Virus record (IMG/VR): IMGVR_UViG_3300008050_004860
Coordinates: 1-22,771 of that record
Length of the DNA: 22,771 nt
DNA from: a virus
Reading direction: 5' to 3' (one strand)
The notes under the pieces were generated by a model that did no database searches, had not been told where the DNA came from, and saw only the letters and a list, made by a program, of their open reading frames with translations. Numbering within the stretch: position 1 is the first letter of the stretch; each line of letters opens with the position of its first letter. The position numbers and the translations under genes were made by a program. Below, in pieces: positions 7,926-16,768 of this stretch.

Positions 7926-8807
7926 CTATATTATTGGTGGTACTCGTGGTTCTCTCTTAACATTCGTTAACCAGACGGGGCCATAGTTGTAAGCATATCC
8001 CTTTAGTCCCTGTCCACCATTAGCATCACGCCAACAGTGCTGCTTGAAATCACAGTAGCTACATTTAATACCAAGCTTCATGTTACCAGACTTACCTTCA
8101 GGTATTGCTACCTCTCCTCTGGCTGGTTCTCCATCACCAAGAATTGTATGTGCTATTGCAGTTGCTCTCTTTTCAATTGCGTTCTTACTTGGTAAGTCAT
8201 CTACCTTATCATACAGTACGTGTCCATTCTGTTTATCTATCCATAGAAAACCAGCCTCCTCTACTGGTAACTTAATGAAGTGCCTATAGTATCCTAACTG
8301 CCAGCGATACCCAAAGGAATCATTGTTAGCATTCAATCCTTCTCTGGAATACTTCTTGAATCCAAAGCTGGATGTAGATTTAACATCCACTAGTACGTTG
8401 TTTATAACAGCATCAATCCTACCTGATATTTGCCAAGGGCCATCATCAACTGTGAAGTCAAACTTAACCGGAGCCTGTTGTTGCTCTACTGTATACCCTG
8501 CTTCTTCAGCTAGATACAAGACAGCCTCCTCTAGTATGTTACCGTACAAGAATTTAAAACGAGTGTGTCCTTGCAATGGCTCGGCTATATCACTAACATT
8601 CCATTTGTAATACGTCTTACGTGGGCAAGATTCTCCTAAGTCTGAAGCCCATAACTTACCATGCTCTCTATCTCTATGCCTGAATGTAGTAGCTTTAGCA
8701 AGCTCGCCACCTATGCGCATGGCATAGGCAGCGGCTTGTTCGCTATTAGGCTCATGAGATATACTTGTATCAAGGATATTATATATATCCTTTGTTATCT
8801 CTTTCAT
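7926..8807 (-). CDS. PD-(D/E)XK exonuclease, Cas4/RecB-like with Fe-S cysteines
   Basis: From an upstream ATG at 8813 the frame has 295 residues. I prefer the third codon ATG (8807), 293 residues, because it makes a TAATG one-base overlap with the previous gene and places AGGAG 7 bases upstream. In the 295-residue numbering the nuclease motifs are E95/E96 (GNILEE), D134 (GRIDAVI), D143 and K145 (VDVKS) and Q172 (WQLGYY). Four cysteines (C63 and C251/C254/C260) have the N- plus C-terminal spacing that binds a 4Fe-4S cluster in Cas4 and AddB. It likely processes DNA ends in replication or recombination. There is no cas gene or repeat array in the window, so this is not evidence for CRISPR. Confidence 0.87.
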   Translation of the reverse strand: MKEITKDIYNILDTSISHEPNSEQAAAYAMRIGGELAKATTFRHRDREHGKLWASDLGESCPRKTYYKWNVSDIAEPLQGHTRFKFLYGNILEEAVLYLAEEAGYTVEQQQAPVKFDFTVDDGPWQISGRIDAVINNVLVDVKSTSSFGFKKYSREGLNANNDSFGYRWQLGYYRHFIKLPVEEAGFLWIDKQNGHVLYDKVDDLPSKNAIEKRATAIAHTILGDGEPARGEVAIPEGKSGNMKLGIKCSYCDFKQHCWRDANGGQGLKGYAYNYGPVWLTNVKREPRVPPII

Positions 8808-9073
8808 TACCATTCTCCTAACATGCGATTTACCTCACGTTCAGAAACACAACGCTCCCCTCTATGATCTCGATAACGTACATAAGATGGAGGACAGGTG
8901 CCTGTAATGCGCCTGTCTTTTATCGCTGCAAGCCTGTCAGCCTGTTTCCTTAAGCTGACACATTCCTCACTGTCAACAGGCTTACACATAATAGCTCGTT
9001 CATCTAGCGAAGTAGCATGACATGATCCTACAGCAAGGAGCACTAATGCATATACTAAAAGTATCCTAATCAT
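8807..9073 (-). CDS. Small exported or lipoprotein-like protein, unknown function
   Basis: The 88-residue product starts with a short positive end and a hydrophobic core (residues 3-16), then GSCHA. C18 could be a lipidated cysteine (VGSC is a marginal lipobox), or signal peptidase I could cut after HA at 20. The mature part is charged and has three more cysteines, which could form disulfides in the periplasm. It lies amid replication genes, so the location gives no hint. Possible roles are superinfection exclusion or envelope modification, which are guesses. It overlaps the OB-like gene by 8 bases. Confidence 0.72.
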   Translation of the reverse strand: MIRILLVYALVLLAVGSCHATSLDERAIMCKPVDSEECVSLRKQADRLAAIKDRRITGTCPPSYVRYRDHRGERCVSEREVNRMLGEW

Positions 9074-9533
9074 TTTTTGTATCTAATACTTTTGCATCCA
9101 GTGTTCCCATACCAAACCCTACTAAGTTGTAAGCCACCTTGATGATCTCATTATAGACATCATCCTGTGTCTTAGGTTTAAATACCCCTGCTGCTATAGC
9201 ACTACCTACTGCTGTATTAGCATTAGTCAATGCGTTCTGCCTAATGATACTATGATCCTTAGTGTTAGGGTCTACTGGAAACATCTTCTTTGCAGTATGA
9301 GCAGGAGCAGGACTAGCTTGCTGTGCTGGTGCAGCACCACTGCTTCTCCTCTTACTTGGAACTTGTAGTCCCCATTTAGTAGACTCTACATCAACGCTCA
9401 CAAATTCACCTTCTGAATAAGTACAGCTAAAACCTAAGTTAACATCAGTCCCATCTATCACAGCCGTGTATACAGTACCACCATTGCTAACAGTACGTGT
9501 ACGAATCTCACTTATAATACCTTCTACTTTCAT
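9066..9533 (-). CDS. OB-fold-like protein, candidate phage ssDNA-binding protein
   Basis: This 155-residue protein has a beta-rich first 55 residues (KVEGIISEIRTRT...TVYTAVIDGTDVNLGF) that look like an OB fold. A Pro/Ala/Gln linker (66-82) and a helical C-terminal domain with HSIIRQNALTNANTA follow. It sits 9 bases after the DNA polymerase, a usual place for a phage single-strand binding protein. The C-terminus is only mildly acidic (LDTKND). The assignment rests on predicted fold and neighbourhood rather than a clear motif. The ribosome site GGAGAG is 4 bases upstream of the start. Confidence 0.68.
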   Translation of the reverse strand: MKVEGIISEIRTRTVSNGGTVYTAVIDGTDVNLGFSCTYSEGEFVSVDVESTKWGLQVPSKRRSSGAAPAQQASPAPAHTAKKMFPVDPNTKDHSIIRQNALTNANTAVGSAIAAGVFKPKTQDDVYNEIIKVAYNLVGFGMGTLDAKVLDTKND

Positions 9534-9542
9534 TTGTCTCTC

Positions 9543-11420
9543 CTATAACCAATATACTTCGTGTTCAATATCAAACATAAGAGGAACCTTAATATCAAAG
9601 GCTTCCCTTACATACTTTACTACATGATTCATTAACGCTCGTAGTTCCTCCTCCTTATCTTTTTCCCAGTCCACAACTATACTATCATGTACAGTCATGC
9701 GTAGTTTTGCACTCGTCCCTGATAATATGCTATCCAATATAGATAGTGCAGTCATAACAATATCCCCACCTGCAAATCCTTGTATGGGGTAGTTCTTAGT
9801 TTCTGTTGGCTTGAAGCTAAAGCTCCTGCCCTCTTTAACCTTGAGCCAGTGCGGTGATTTACTCTCTGTAAATGTAAACTTCCTGCGACCATGTTCATGT
9901 GGTATCCACCAACAGGCTCTATTATATGATTCATTATCAATCCACCCATGTGGATGAGAGTTAGCCTTTACTGCATCAAGCACCTCATCCTGCCACTGTC
10001 TAATTGTAGGGTACTTAACATAGAAAGCATCAATCAATTGCTTAATCAGATTGATATTCTGTCCGGTCTGTTCCGATAAACCTTTAGCTCCACCACCATA
10101 CAGCACTCCAAAGTTTACATTCTTAACTAACTTGCGATCCTTCTTGGTCATATCAGCAGGTGTTTGCCAGCCAAATACTATCCGTCCTGTTTCAAAGTGT
10201 ATGTCTTTACCTTGCAGTAAATCTCTCCGTAAATCAAGGCATCCTGACAGGGTAGCTGCACCTACTATCTCTAGCTGTGCAAAGTCTATCTCATACAGCT
10301 CACCCTCTGTAGATTTAAACAGTTCCCTTGCTAGTGGTGGTATGTTCTGCCCATTAGGATTAGAGCTTGACAGCCTACCCGTAGCGGTAGCAGTAGTATT
10401 AATCTTTGGATGCACAGTACCACCTGTATCCATTGCCTGAGTTAGGAACGGATTACAATATGTTTCTAGTAGCTTTCGTTTATCCTTTGCTAACTTATAG
10501 TTAGATATGAGTGGAAAGGTTAACAGCTTATCTAATACGCTGTGGTTAATGGGATACCCTAAGTGTGGATTAGGTTTAATGTCTTTCCATATTCTTTTTA
10601 TAGAGTCCTCATCTAACAGAGGCTGTTGGTTTAGTAGTAGCTTCCTCTTTGCCTTAGCTGATCCACCAATGCCATGCTCTGGTACACCTGTCAGTATATA
10701 GGACATGGTACGTGGAGCCAGTGGCTTGAAATCTTCTGGATCAACAGGCTTGTGGTCGTCCCACTCAACGGCTGCTAGTACCATATGTGATACTAATTCT
10801 GTGTGCGAATCAATAGACGTAATTAAATCCTTAGCTAATGTCTTACACTTATCTACATCTAAAGGTAGACCATTCACCTCCATCTTAGCCAGTGGTAGGA
10901 TGTAATCCATATCACGATCAGTATCTTGGTGGAAATGTATTTCCTTTAGTACCTTAACATCTGCTTCTAGATACTGTCTCAATTCTTGCACATCTATATC
11001 AGAGATGTCTACCCCTTGTGCTATGTATGCACCAAGGTCAATAGACTTCTCGAACTCTAGACCATAGGTCTTAGCTGCATCTTCTAAGTTAATAAACTTA
11101 GTACTATGCCCAGATATTAGGTACTCTGCTGTCATAGTGTCATAGAACTTCAGCTTATGCCAAGGAAAATCAGGGTACTCACGAACCAGATACTTTAAAT
11201 CAAACTTTAAATTATGTGCTACTAAAGTTATATCAGATGCAAACGACATTAGCTCAACCAATTCACGTACAAGAGGGTCGAGACTGTTCGATACTGCTAC
11301 GTCATTACCTAGTAAATACCCACATAGTACTACTTCATTCTCCTTGTAGTGTGCTTCGGGACTATTGTCTGGGCCTCTAGCTGTAGTCTCTAGGTCTAGA
11401 TAGATTGTCAGTTTTTCCAT
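9543..11420 (-). CDS. polA: Family A DNA polymerase with 3'-5' exonuclease
   Basis: This 625-residue replicative polymerase is of the T7/Pol I type without a 5' nuclease domain. The exonuclease motifs are D9/E11 (DLET), D74 (HNLKFD) and Y150/D154 (YLEAD). The polymerase motifs are TGRL at 347-350 with SSSNPNGQNIPP, motif A EIDFAQLE with D379, motif B R429-x3-K433-x3-F437-x3-Y441 and motif C VHDS with D579. F437 corresponds to E. coli F762. Phenylalanine here is the residue associated with discrimination against dideoxynucleotides, while T7 has tyrosine. All catalytic residues are present. The start overlaps the helicase gene by 13 bases. With the primase and helicase just upstream it completes a minimal replisome. 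Confidence 0.96.
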   Translation of the reverse strand: MEKLTIYLDLETTARGPDNSPEAHYKENEVVLCGYLLGNDVAVSNSLDPLVRELVELMSFASDITLVAHNLKFDLKYLVREYPDFPWHKLKFYDTMTAEYLISGHSTKFINLEDAAKTYGLEFEKSIDLGAYIAQGVDISDIDVQELRQYLEADVKVLKEIHFHQDTDRDMDYILPLAKMEVNGLPLDVDKCKTLAKDLITSIDSHTELVSHMVLAAVEWDDHKPVDPEDFKPLAPRTMSYILTGVPEHGIGGSAKAKRKLLLNQQPLLDEDSIKRIWKDIKPNPHLGYPINHSVLDKLLTFPLISNYKLAKDKRKLLETYCNPFLTQAMDTGGTVHPKINTTATATGRLSSSNPNGQNIPPLARELFKSTEGELYEIDFAQLEIVGAATLSGCLDLRRDLLQGKDIHFETGRIVFGWQTPADMTKKDRKLVKNVNFGVLYGGGAKGLSEQTGQNINLIKQLIDAFYVKYPTIRQWQDEVLDAVKANSHPHGWIDNESYNRACWWIPHEHGRRKFTFTESKSPHWLKVKEGRSFSFKPTETKNYPIQGFAGGDIVMTALSILDSILSGTSAKLRMTVHDSIVVDWEKDKEEELRALMNHVVKYVREAFDIKVPLMFDIEHEVYWL

Positions 11421-12682
11421 CTTGAATTCCCCGAAAATAATTTGGAAGAAAATCTCCCAGTTGGCAAGTCAAAGTGTACCTCTGACATCAGGTGTTTGCA
11501 TGTCAGGTCACAGCACTTGGCTGGTGGTATCTTATTCTTAGCCACGTTAAAGAAACGCACATCATCAGGCTCATCATGATCCTTACCTATCATAAGTAAG
11601 ACATCAGCTTCACCTTGAATGGCGGTCTTAGATTTATATAGCCTGTCTTGATGTATGTATTTCACTCCCTCTGCTGAAGGATCAGCTTGTGTTACCACAT
11701 ATACAGGGCCATAGTCTTGTGCGATCCTTCGCATTTCTTCTCCTAAAAATTGTAGCTTATCATGGTCTTCCAGTTTACCTGTCCCTTTCACCTTGAGTAG
11801 GACATTGACTCCTATCAATCCGTAGTTACCCTTCTGTAATCTGTTACGAATACTAGCAACGGACATCTGTGTATCATGCTCAATGTCAAATCGTCTACCA
11901 TCTAACCATACTTTAAACTCTCTATCATACTGCGCTGCATTTGTCATTAGTGTCCTATAATCTACACCTAGTGCAGCAGATACTAACCGAGTGTATACTT
12001 TATCGGGAGCCTCCTCATTATTAAAGATGATAGCATCCTTACCATCTAGTTGTTCAAACATATGTGCTAACTCAGAGCAGACAAAGGATGTGCCTCCTAC
12101 CTCTGGTCGTTTACCAATAACTATTAAATCCCCCTGTCTTATGGGGCCGATAGCTTGGTTCAAGTCCTCACACCTCCAGTAGTATCCTTCATCATCCCTT
12201 GTGTGTTCTGATAAGTCTTCAAGCGACATGTTAACCAGCGTGTCAGTGCTTCCAGTCGTTGTCTCTGCATTGCTTATAATCTGTGTCGCTTGAGACATAA
12301 ACTCATCAAGTTCCTTCTTACCTTCTTGTATATCCTGTACTAATACAGACAGTTCTTGCTTGGTTTTACTTTCCATCAGTGTACTAACAAACTCATCAGA
12401 CACACCATCACTACGCTTTTGTTCTACATTAGTAACTATCTTACCATAGAACTCATGCTCATCCGGTTTCATGTTAGGATATTTATCTACCCTAAACCAT
12501 AGGGTAAAGTCCGTATCTATTTCATTACTATTAGGATGTTTATCAAAGTATTCACCGAACGCTTTGATTAGGTTCCAAGAATATTTGGTACATAATCCTT
12601 TGTTGATGTACTCGCTGTACATAGTATAGTTTTCTTTGGTACTAAGGAAGGCAAGTAGTTGTAAGTCAAGTGCATCCATCAT
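11408..12682 (-). CDS. DnaB-like replicative helicase with altered Walker A and B motifs
   Basis: The 424-residue protein has a helical N-terminal part (1-150) and a RecA-like helicase core. The core begins with the RQGDLIVIGKRPE stretch typical of phage DnaB-type helicases. Further core signs are NNEEAP (E223/E224, catalytic glutamate region), TQADPSAEG (331-339, H3-like) and VAKNK (380-384, arginine-finger-like). At Walker A, GKRPEVGGTS (190-199), glycine 197 stands where the catalytic lysine is expected. At Walker B, GVNVLLKVK, N293 stands where aspartate is expected. The reading frame is otherwise intact. It overlaps the primase by ATGA and lies just before the polymerase, so a replisome role is likely. 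ATPase activity needs testing. A nearby Lys (K191) might substitute. Confidence 0.85.
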   Translation of the reverse strand: MMDALDLQLLAFLSTKENYTMYSEYINKGLCTKYSWNLIKAFGEYFDKHPNSNEIDTDFTLWFRVDKYPNMKPDEHEFYGKIVTNVEQKRSDGVSDEFVSTLMESKTKQELSVLVQDIQEGKKELDEFMSQATQIISNAETTTGSTDTLVNMSLEDLSEHTRDDEGYYWRCEDLNQAIGPIRQGDLIVIGKRPEVGGTSFVCSELAHMFEQLDGKDAIIFNNEEAPDKVYTRLVSAALGVDYRTLMTNAAQYDREFKVWLDGRRFDIEHDTQMSVASIRNRLQKGNYGLIGVNVLLKVKGTGKLEDHDKLQFLGEEMRRIAQDYGPVYVVTQADPSAEGVKYIHQDRLYKSKTAIQGEADVLLMIGKDHDEPDDVRFFNVAKNKIPPAKCCDLTCKHLMSEVHFDLPTGRFSSKLFSGNSRWKN

Positions 12683-13551
12683 GTAGCCTCCTCTATACTT
12701 AATGTCCTTTGTATCTCCACAGTACTAATGTGTTTTGGTTCTTCAGTTCGTGTTACCAAGTAAGTATCAAAGCCAAGTAACTGGCATACTGCTTGCATGT
12801 CTCTAGCTTTCTTCTTTACATGAGGGCTATCATTATCTAACCAAATATATACTGGCTTATCATCAGGTAGCTGGCTCAATATTTCCGGCTTAATTTGTAC
12901 ACCATAATTACATACTACATTCATAGCGAGAAATGCGTCGGTGTATTTACAACGATGAATACATACAGCACTAACATAATCCTCAACAATTACTGTTGCC
13001 TTTGCGTCCTTGTGTCGAAGCAAACCACCTATTGGTATAGTCTCATCCTTTAAATGAGTTACATATTTTGCTCCCTCATTTGTTAGTGGTTTAAGTTGAT
13101 ATCCATTTGGTCTTGGGCTACGTTCCATAGTCTTAATAGGTGTATAGATAGCGTGTTCATCTGCTACATATTTAATACAATAGTCCTCACACTCCCGCAT
13201 TGACAAACCATTCTTCTGTCTCCATATAGTTACTTCGGCAGGAGAATGGCTATCTATGAGTTCAGTGCATGGGTATGCAAACACCTTATCTGTTTCTGTT
13301 TTCTCTTTAGATACTCGTCCATGATATGGTTTAAATCTATCCTTAGCTGCTATATACCTAGCTGCTGATTGCTGGCAATTATGACAATAACCTAACAGTA
13401 CTTGTGGTTTCTTGGTTATATATAATCTACGTCTTGTATCTGTACCAGCAGGACAACCATCATGGTTTATACGAATCGTTTCGTTCTCACTTAATTCATC
13501 TGAGTACTCATCTATAAACTTACGAATCATCTTGTCCTGTGTGTTTGTCAT
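12679..13551 (-). CDS. DNA primase with Toprim domain
   Basis: This 290-residue primase is of the T7 gp4 N-terminal type and unfused to the helicase. A zinc-binding region (C33 in HDGCP, C56/C59 in GYCHNC) precedes a Toprim domain with E190 (VIVEDYVSA) and D239/D241 (IWLDNDSP). It makes RNA primers for lagging-strand synthesis. The start is uncertain. ATG 13551 overlaps the upstream membrane-protein gene by 32 bases and has only a distant GAGGAG. ATG 13530 (eighth codon) has AGGA at short spacing and overlaps by 11. A sigma-E-like promoter sequence lies at 13576-13602, just upstream. Confidence 0.9.
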   Translation of the reverse strand: MTNTQDKMIRKFIDEYSDELSENETIRINHDGCPAGTDTRRRLYITKKPQVLLGYCHNCQQSAARYIAAKDRFKPYHGRVSKEKTETDKVFAYPCTELIDSHSPAEVTIWRQKNGLSMRECEDYCIKYVADEHAIYTPIKTMERSPRPNGYQLKPLTNEGAKYVTHLKDETIPIGGLLRHKDAKATVIVEDYVSAVCIHRCKYTDAFLAMNVVCNYGVQIKPEILSQLPDDKPVYIWLDNDSPHVKKKARDMQAVCQLLGFDTYLVTRTEEPKHISTVEIQRTLSIEEAT

Positions 13552-13849
13552 CTTCTTTATCTTGCTCCTCTTTATTTAGACCATTCGTTTCATAATAAGT
13601 TCTAACTAAATCATGAATGTTTTCAGTAACTTGTAAGCTCACTACTTGATTTAGGTAGTCAACACACGCATTGATCTGGTGATGCAGTAAAGCAAACAAG
13701 CCCAGAGCTACTGCTCCGTTGATTGTACCCAACCCTATAGACTGCTGGAGAATAAGGGTTTCTAATAACATATTAGATACCAATATTCCGTACACTATTG
13801 ACGCTCGTACTCCACCGATCTTACTCTTTGCAATGTCTATCTCAAGCAT
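13520..13849 (-). CDS. Small membrane protein, unknown
   Basis: The 109-residue protein has two hydrophobic stretches, at about 15-35 and 38-58, and a charged, acidic C-terminal tail (about 90-109). AAGGAGGG lies 8 bases upstream of the ATG, and the start overlaps the CobT-like gene by 8 bases. Family is not recognised. A membrane protein between the CobT-like and primase genes could anchor a complex or act in envelope remodelling; neither is shown. The last third of the gene contains the internal promoter-like sequence described at 13576-13602, which might constrain its codons. Confidence 0.7.
   Translation of the reverse strand: MLEIDIAKSKIGGVRASIVYGILVSNMLLETLILQQSIGLGTINGAVALGLFALLHHQINACVDYLNQVVSLQVTENIHDLVRTYYETNGLNKEEQDKEDDKHTGQDDS
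13576..13602 (-). promoter_or_regulatory. Sigma-E-type promoter sequence upstream of primase
   Basis: On the minus strand GAACTT (13602-13597) is followed after exactly 16 bases by TCTAA (13580-13576). E. coli RpoE promoters follow the pattern GGAACTT, 15-17 bases, TCTGA/TCTAA-like. The site is inside the 3' end of the membrane-protein gene. Transcription would begin near 13570, a few bases before a GAGGAG site and the primase start, giving separate expression of primase, helicase, polymerase and downstream genes. Confidence 0.5.
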
Positions 13850-15665
13850 ACTTCATTCCCTCCTTAAGCACATTAAGTAATGCCTCATTAATATCTTCAG
13901 GTTCTCTAATAACTTGGTGGTTCCTGTAATACTCTGATACTGCATCTGATTTAATACCCAGACCAAAGACTTCAACCTTACCTTCTTGTTCTATTCTATT
14001 TACAGCAGCCATTAAGGAATCATGTGATGAACCACGACCATAGCAATTAGCTGGCGCACCATCAGACAGTACAATTAATAACTTACGTGGTTCCTTCCTT
14101 TTATGCAGTCTATTGTATGCCCACATCACAGCATCAGCATCTGCATTAGCAGACATAAGCCTATACCATTGACCAAAGCGAGCAGCTATTTGTTTCTCAG
14201 TAGCTGGCTTATCGAAGTGCTTGATAATGGCTATGTCTGACTCAGTAGCACCATTGGTAAAGGAGGAGATCATAGTAGGAATCCTTAAGCTCCTACTGAA
14301 TACTTCCGCTGCTCTTTGTGTAGCCATAGCAGCATATATCTGCTTGTCTCCTTGCATAGAACCAGACCAATCCACTAGTATATGTATAGCTGTATTCAAT
14401 GCTCGCTTATTATTTCTAGTGTAAAAGATTTTCTTATTCCATTCACCCTTGTCAATAGGTGGTAGTGCAACCCGTACTAGTGACCTCTTATCTAACCGTC
14501 CATGTTTCTGGTCTGACTTAAACTTACTACGTGTCTGGGATTGCACATACCTCCTGATTCTGTTAGCTAATGCTCGCCCTGCATTGTCCTTCATCATGAA
14601 CCACTTGACTCCTTTACCTTTACCAGTCCATGGTGCTGCTTCATCTATAATCTCTTTCATATTATCTACTGTTAAATCATAGACAGTATTGAGATGGTCA
14701 GGTCTAATCTTAACCTGTTGCTTATGTTCTTTACCTTCCCATGTTATACCCATAGCACCACCAGCATTACTCTCTGGATGGTCACTAACTACAGCATCTT
14801 GCCAATTAACAACATATCCCTGTTGTGTCTGGTCTTCTGTTTCACTGTCACCTTCCTCTTTACTAGCTGATGAACCAACGTCCTCCTCTATTATCATATC
14901 AGATTCAGCTTTGATATCTGGTGTTGGTCTGTCTTCAGGTACACCATCAGGATAGAACCTATCAAACAAGGCACAAGCTACATCCCATGTATCATATGGA
15001 GTTTTAGTAGCTCGGAACTTCTCAACCCATCCCTCTTTGACCAGTGCTGTTAGTAATGGTTGTCCTTCTTCAGGCATAACTCTTAGCCACTTATCCACAG
15101 CATCTCTTGACCAACCATCCCAACTCCTACGTGATAGTTGATTCAATGCTATGGTAATCATAGGTTTGAGAGCATCTTCTGTAAATTGTTTACCAGCAGT
15201 ACGCCATTGCTCTACCTTATTTTGCCAGAACTCTGCGCCACTAACACATATAAGGGCATTACCTTGACCTAATACTTTAGCATCACCCAGATGTCTGTTA
15301 GCCATGTCTCTTTCCATGCCATCATCCTCTACTATATTATATATAGAATGTAACTCTGCTGATGGGTGCTCTTTCTTACATATCTCAAAGGCTTCCGGTC
15401 TAAGTAGATGTCCACATTCATGTACTACATACATGTGTGTCTTAGCTAAGTCATCCTTGGATATTGGCTGGCTGATTATAGGTAGTATAATTTCTCCTGC
15501 TGCATTAGTGCAAGCTGTTGAAGCACTAGCACTCCATGTTACTGTGACCTCATGCTTATCTGCTCTACGTCTACATATCTCTGTGATCCTATCTACATCT
15601 AGAACAGATGCCATGTCATCTGTAAAACCTAAGTCTTCATATGTCTCTGCACTATAGTATCCCAC
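13842..15665 (-). CDS. CobT-like VWA protein with N-terminal HECGH zincin motif
   Basis: This 607-residue protein resembles the CobT subunit of aerobic cobaltochelatase in layout. The C-terminal von Willebrand A domain has a MIDAS metal site (D432-W-S434-G-S436, later D535 in LSDG) after a central acidic linker (about 254-282). Residues 82-86 read HECGH in a helix (MYVVHECGHLL), the zinc-protease HExxH pattern, with E113 in NIVEDD a possible third ligand. Known CobT function is assembly with a CobS AAA+ ring for cobalt insertion. No CobN-like large subunit is in the window. The start is GTG sharing one base with the CobS stop (TAGTG), behind GAGGAG, so both are made together. It could be a cobalt chelatase helper, a MoxR/VWA-type chaperone or an AAA+-driven protease. 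Confidence 0.82.
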   Translation of the reverse strand: MGYYSAETYEDLGFTDDMASVLDVDRITEICRRRADKHEVTVTWSASASTACTNAAGEIILPIISQPISKDDLAKTHMYVVHECGHLLRPEAFEICKKEHPSAELHSIYNIVEDDGMERDMANRHLGDAKVLGQGNALICVSGAEFWQNKVEQWRTAGKQFTEDALKPMITIALNQLSRRSWDGWSRDAVDKWLRVMPEEGQPLLTALVKEGWVEKFRATKTPYDTWDVACALFDRFYPDGVPEDRPTPDIKAESDMIIEEDVGSSASKEEGDSETEDQTQQGYVVNWQDAVVSDHPESNAGGAMGITWEGKEHKQQVKIRPDHLNTVYDLTVDNMKEIIDEAAPWTGKGKGVKWFMMKDNAGRALANRIRRYVQSQTRSKFKSDQKHGRLDKRSLVRVALPPIDKGEWNKKIFYTRNNKRALNTAIHILVDWSGSMQGDKQIYAAMATQRAAEVFSRSLRIPTMISSFTNGATESDIAIIKHFDKPATEKQIAARFGQWYRLMSANADADAVMWAYNRLHKRKEPRKLLIVLSDGAPANCYGRGSSHDSLMAAVNRIEQEGKVEVFGLGIKSDAVSEYYRNHQVIREPEDINEALLNVLKEGMKYA

Positions 15666-16768
15666 TACTTTAACTCCTCTGCAAATACTTGGAAGTATAA
15701 TTCTTTAGCTATAGATTTGTCAGCATCTGTTAGCTTGTCATACCAGCTAACCTTGAGTGCTGTTGCTATACCACCAAAGATATTAACCTTGTCTGCCCAG
15801 TTGAGTAAGGTACGTACTGATATAGTATCAAGTAACTCGTGTCTCTTGAACGATCTTCGTATACCCTTAGCAAAGTCTAACATACAACTGACTTGTTGTT
15901 CATTGAGGTGTGGAGCATAGCTTGATAGTATCTTGCGCTCTTGTGGTTTACCTAAGTAATCCACTTCAATGACACTATCAATACGATCAAGTGTACTCAT
16001 GTCCTGTACTTCAGCATCAAATGTACCTGTCTCATCACCTAACCCAGTAGTATTATCAGTCATTACATACCACCACTGATTGAATGGTGCTACTAGCTTG
16101 CGCTCATCAGCACTACGATTAGGTGCATCAGGTAATACTAAGAACCGTGATGACTTCTCTCGTAGTGATTGTAATACTAGAGCAGAGCTATGTCTAAAGC
16201 ACTCATCCTCACAGAATATACCACCATACTTCAAGCTATCTGTTAGGTGTGTTGGTTCTTGCTGTATATTGATACGGTCTTGTTCATCATATGTAATACC
16301 TACAGCACCAACAAAGTGTGTCTCTCTAGTTTCAGCGTGACAATTCATACGCCAGAATGGTATCCTGAATTTAGCACACCACTCTTTAACTAGGTCAGAC
16401 TTACCTGACCCCTTGTTACCAAACAATAAGGTAGTGTCATTAGTATACAAAGCAGCAGCTAACTTCTCAGTTGCTTCCCTATTCCACTCCCAATTAGGAT
16501 TAGGATCAGGTATCATGGGTCGTGCTTGTTCATCCCAATCTGTATCCTTGAATACTCTGATAGGAAGGTCTAAGTCTATCAACTTAGGCTTCCAGAAAGC
16601 CTTATGAAATGGTACTGTACCTGCATCAGCATTGTATTCACGTACCGTTATAGTTGCTAGTCTATTAGCAACATCATTAGTTTCTTCCTTAATGTTATCC
16701 TCATCTCTGTCTTCAACCATCTTCTTAATAACATCAGGATCATACATACCTTTAAGACTCGGCATCAT
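15665..16768 (-). CDS. CobS-like AAA+ ATPase (MoxR class)
   Basis: This 367-residue ATPase has Walker A GNKGSGKS at 117-124, Walker B IFCEDE with D188/E189, and sensor 1 around N239. The stretch MTDNTTGLGDETG followed by MSTLDRIDSVIEVDYL closely follows the CobS pattern. CobS rings work with CobT to drive metal insertion by the chelatase, or act as MoxR-type remodelling chaperones with VWA partners. The next gene is the CobT-like VWA protein, coupled through a one-base overlap. Of two adjacent ATGs, 16765 has the better spacing (AGGAG, 7 bases). The start 16768 is kept as the outer limit. Confidence 0.88.
   Translation of the reverse strand: MMPSLKGMYDPDVIKKMVEDRDEDNIKEETNDVANRLATITVREYNADAGTVPFHKAFWKPKLIDLDLPIRVFKDTDWDEQARPMIPDPNPNWEWNREATEKLAAALYTNDTTLLFGNKGSGKSDLVKEWCAKFRIPFWRMNCHAETRETHFVGAVGITYDEQDRINIQQEPTHLTDSLKYGGIFCEDECFRHSSALVLQSLREKSSRFLVLPDAPNRSADERKLVAPFNQWWYVMTDNTTGLGDETGTFDAEVQDMSTLDRIDSVIEVDYLGKPQERKILSSYAPHLNEQQVSCMLDFAKGIRRSFKRHELLDTISVRTLLNWADKVNIFGGIATALKVSWYDKLTDADKSIAKELYFQVFAEELK

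Noticed and set aside
7926-8807. Cas4-like gene as evidence for a CRISPR system
   Set aside because: No other cas gene and no regularly spaced repeats occur; stand-alone Cas4/RecB-like nucleases are common in phages.
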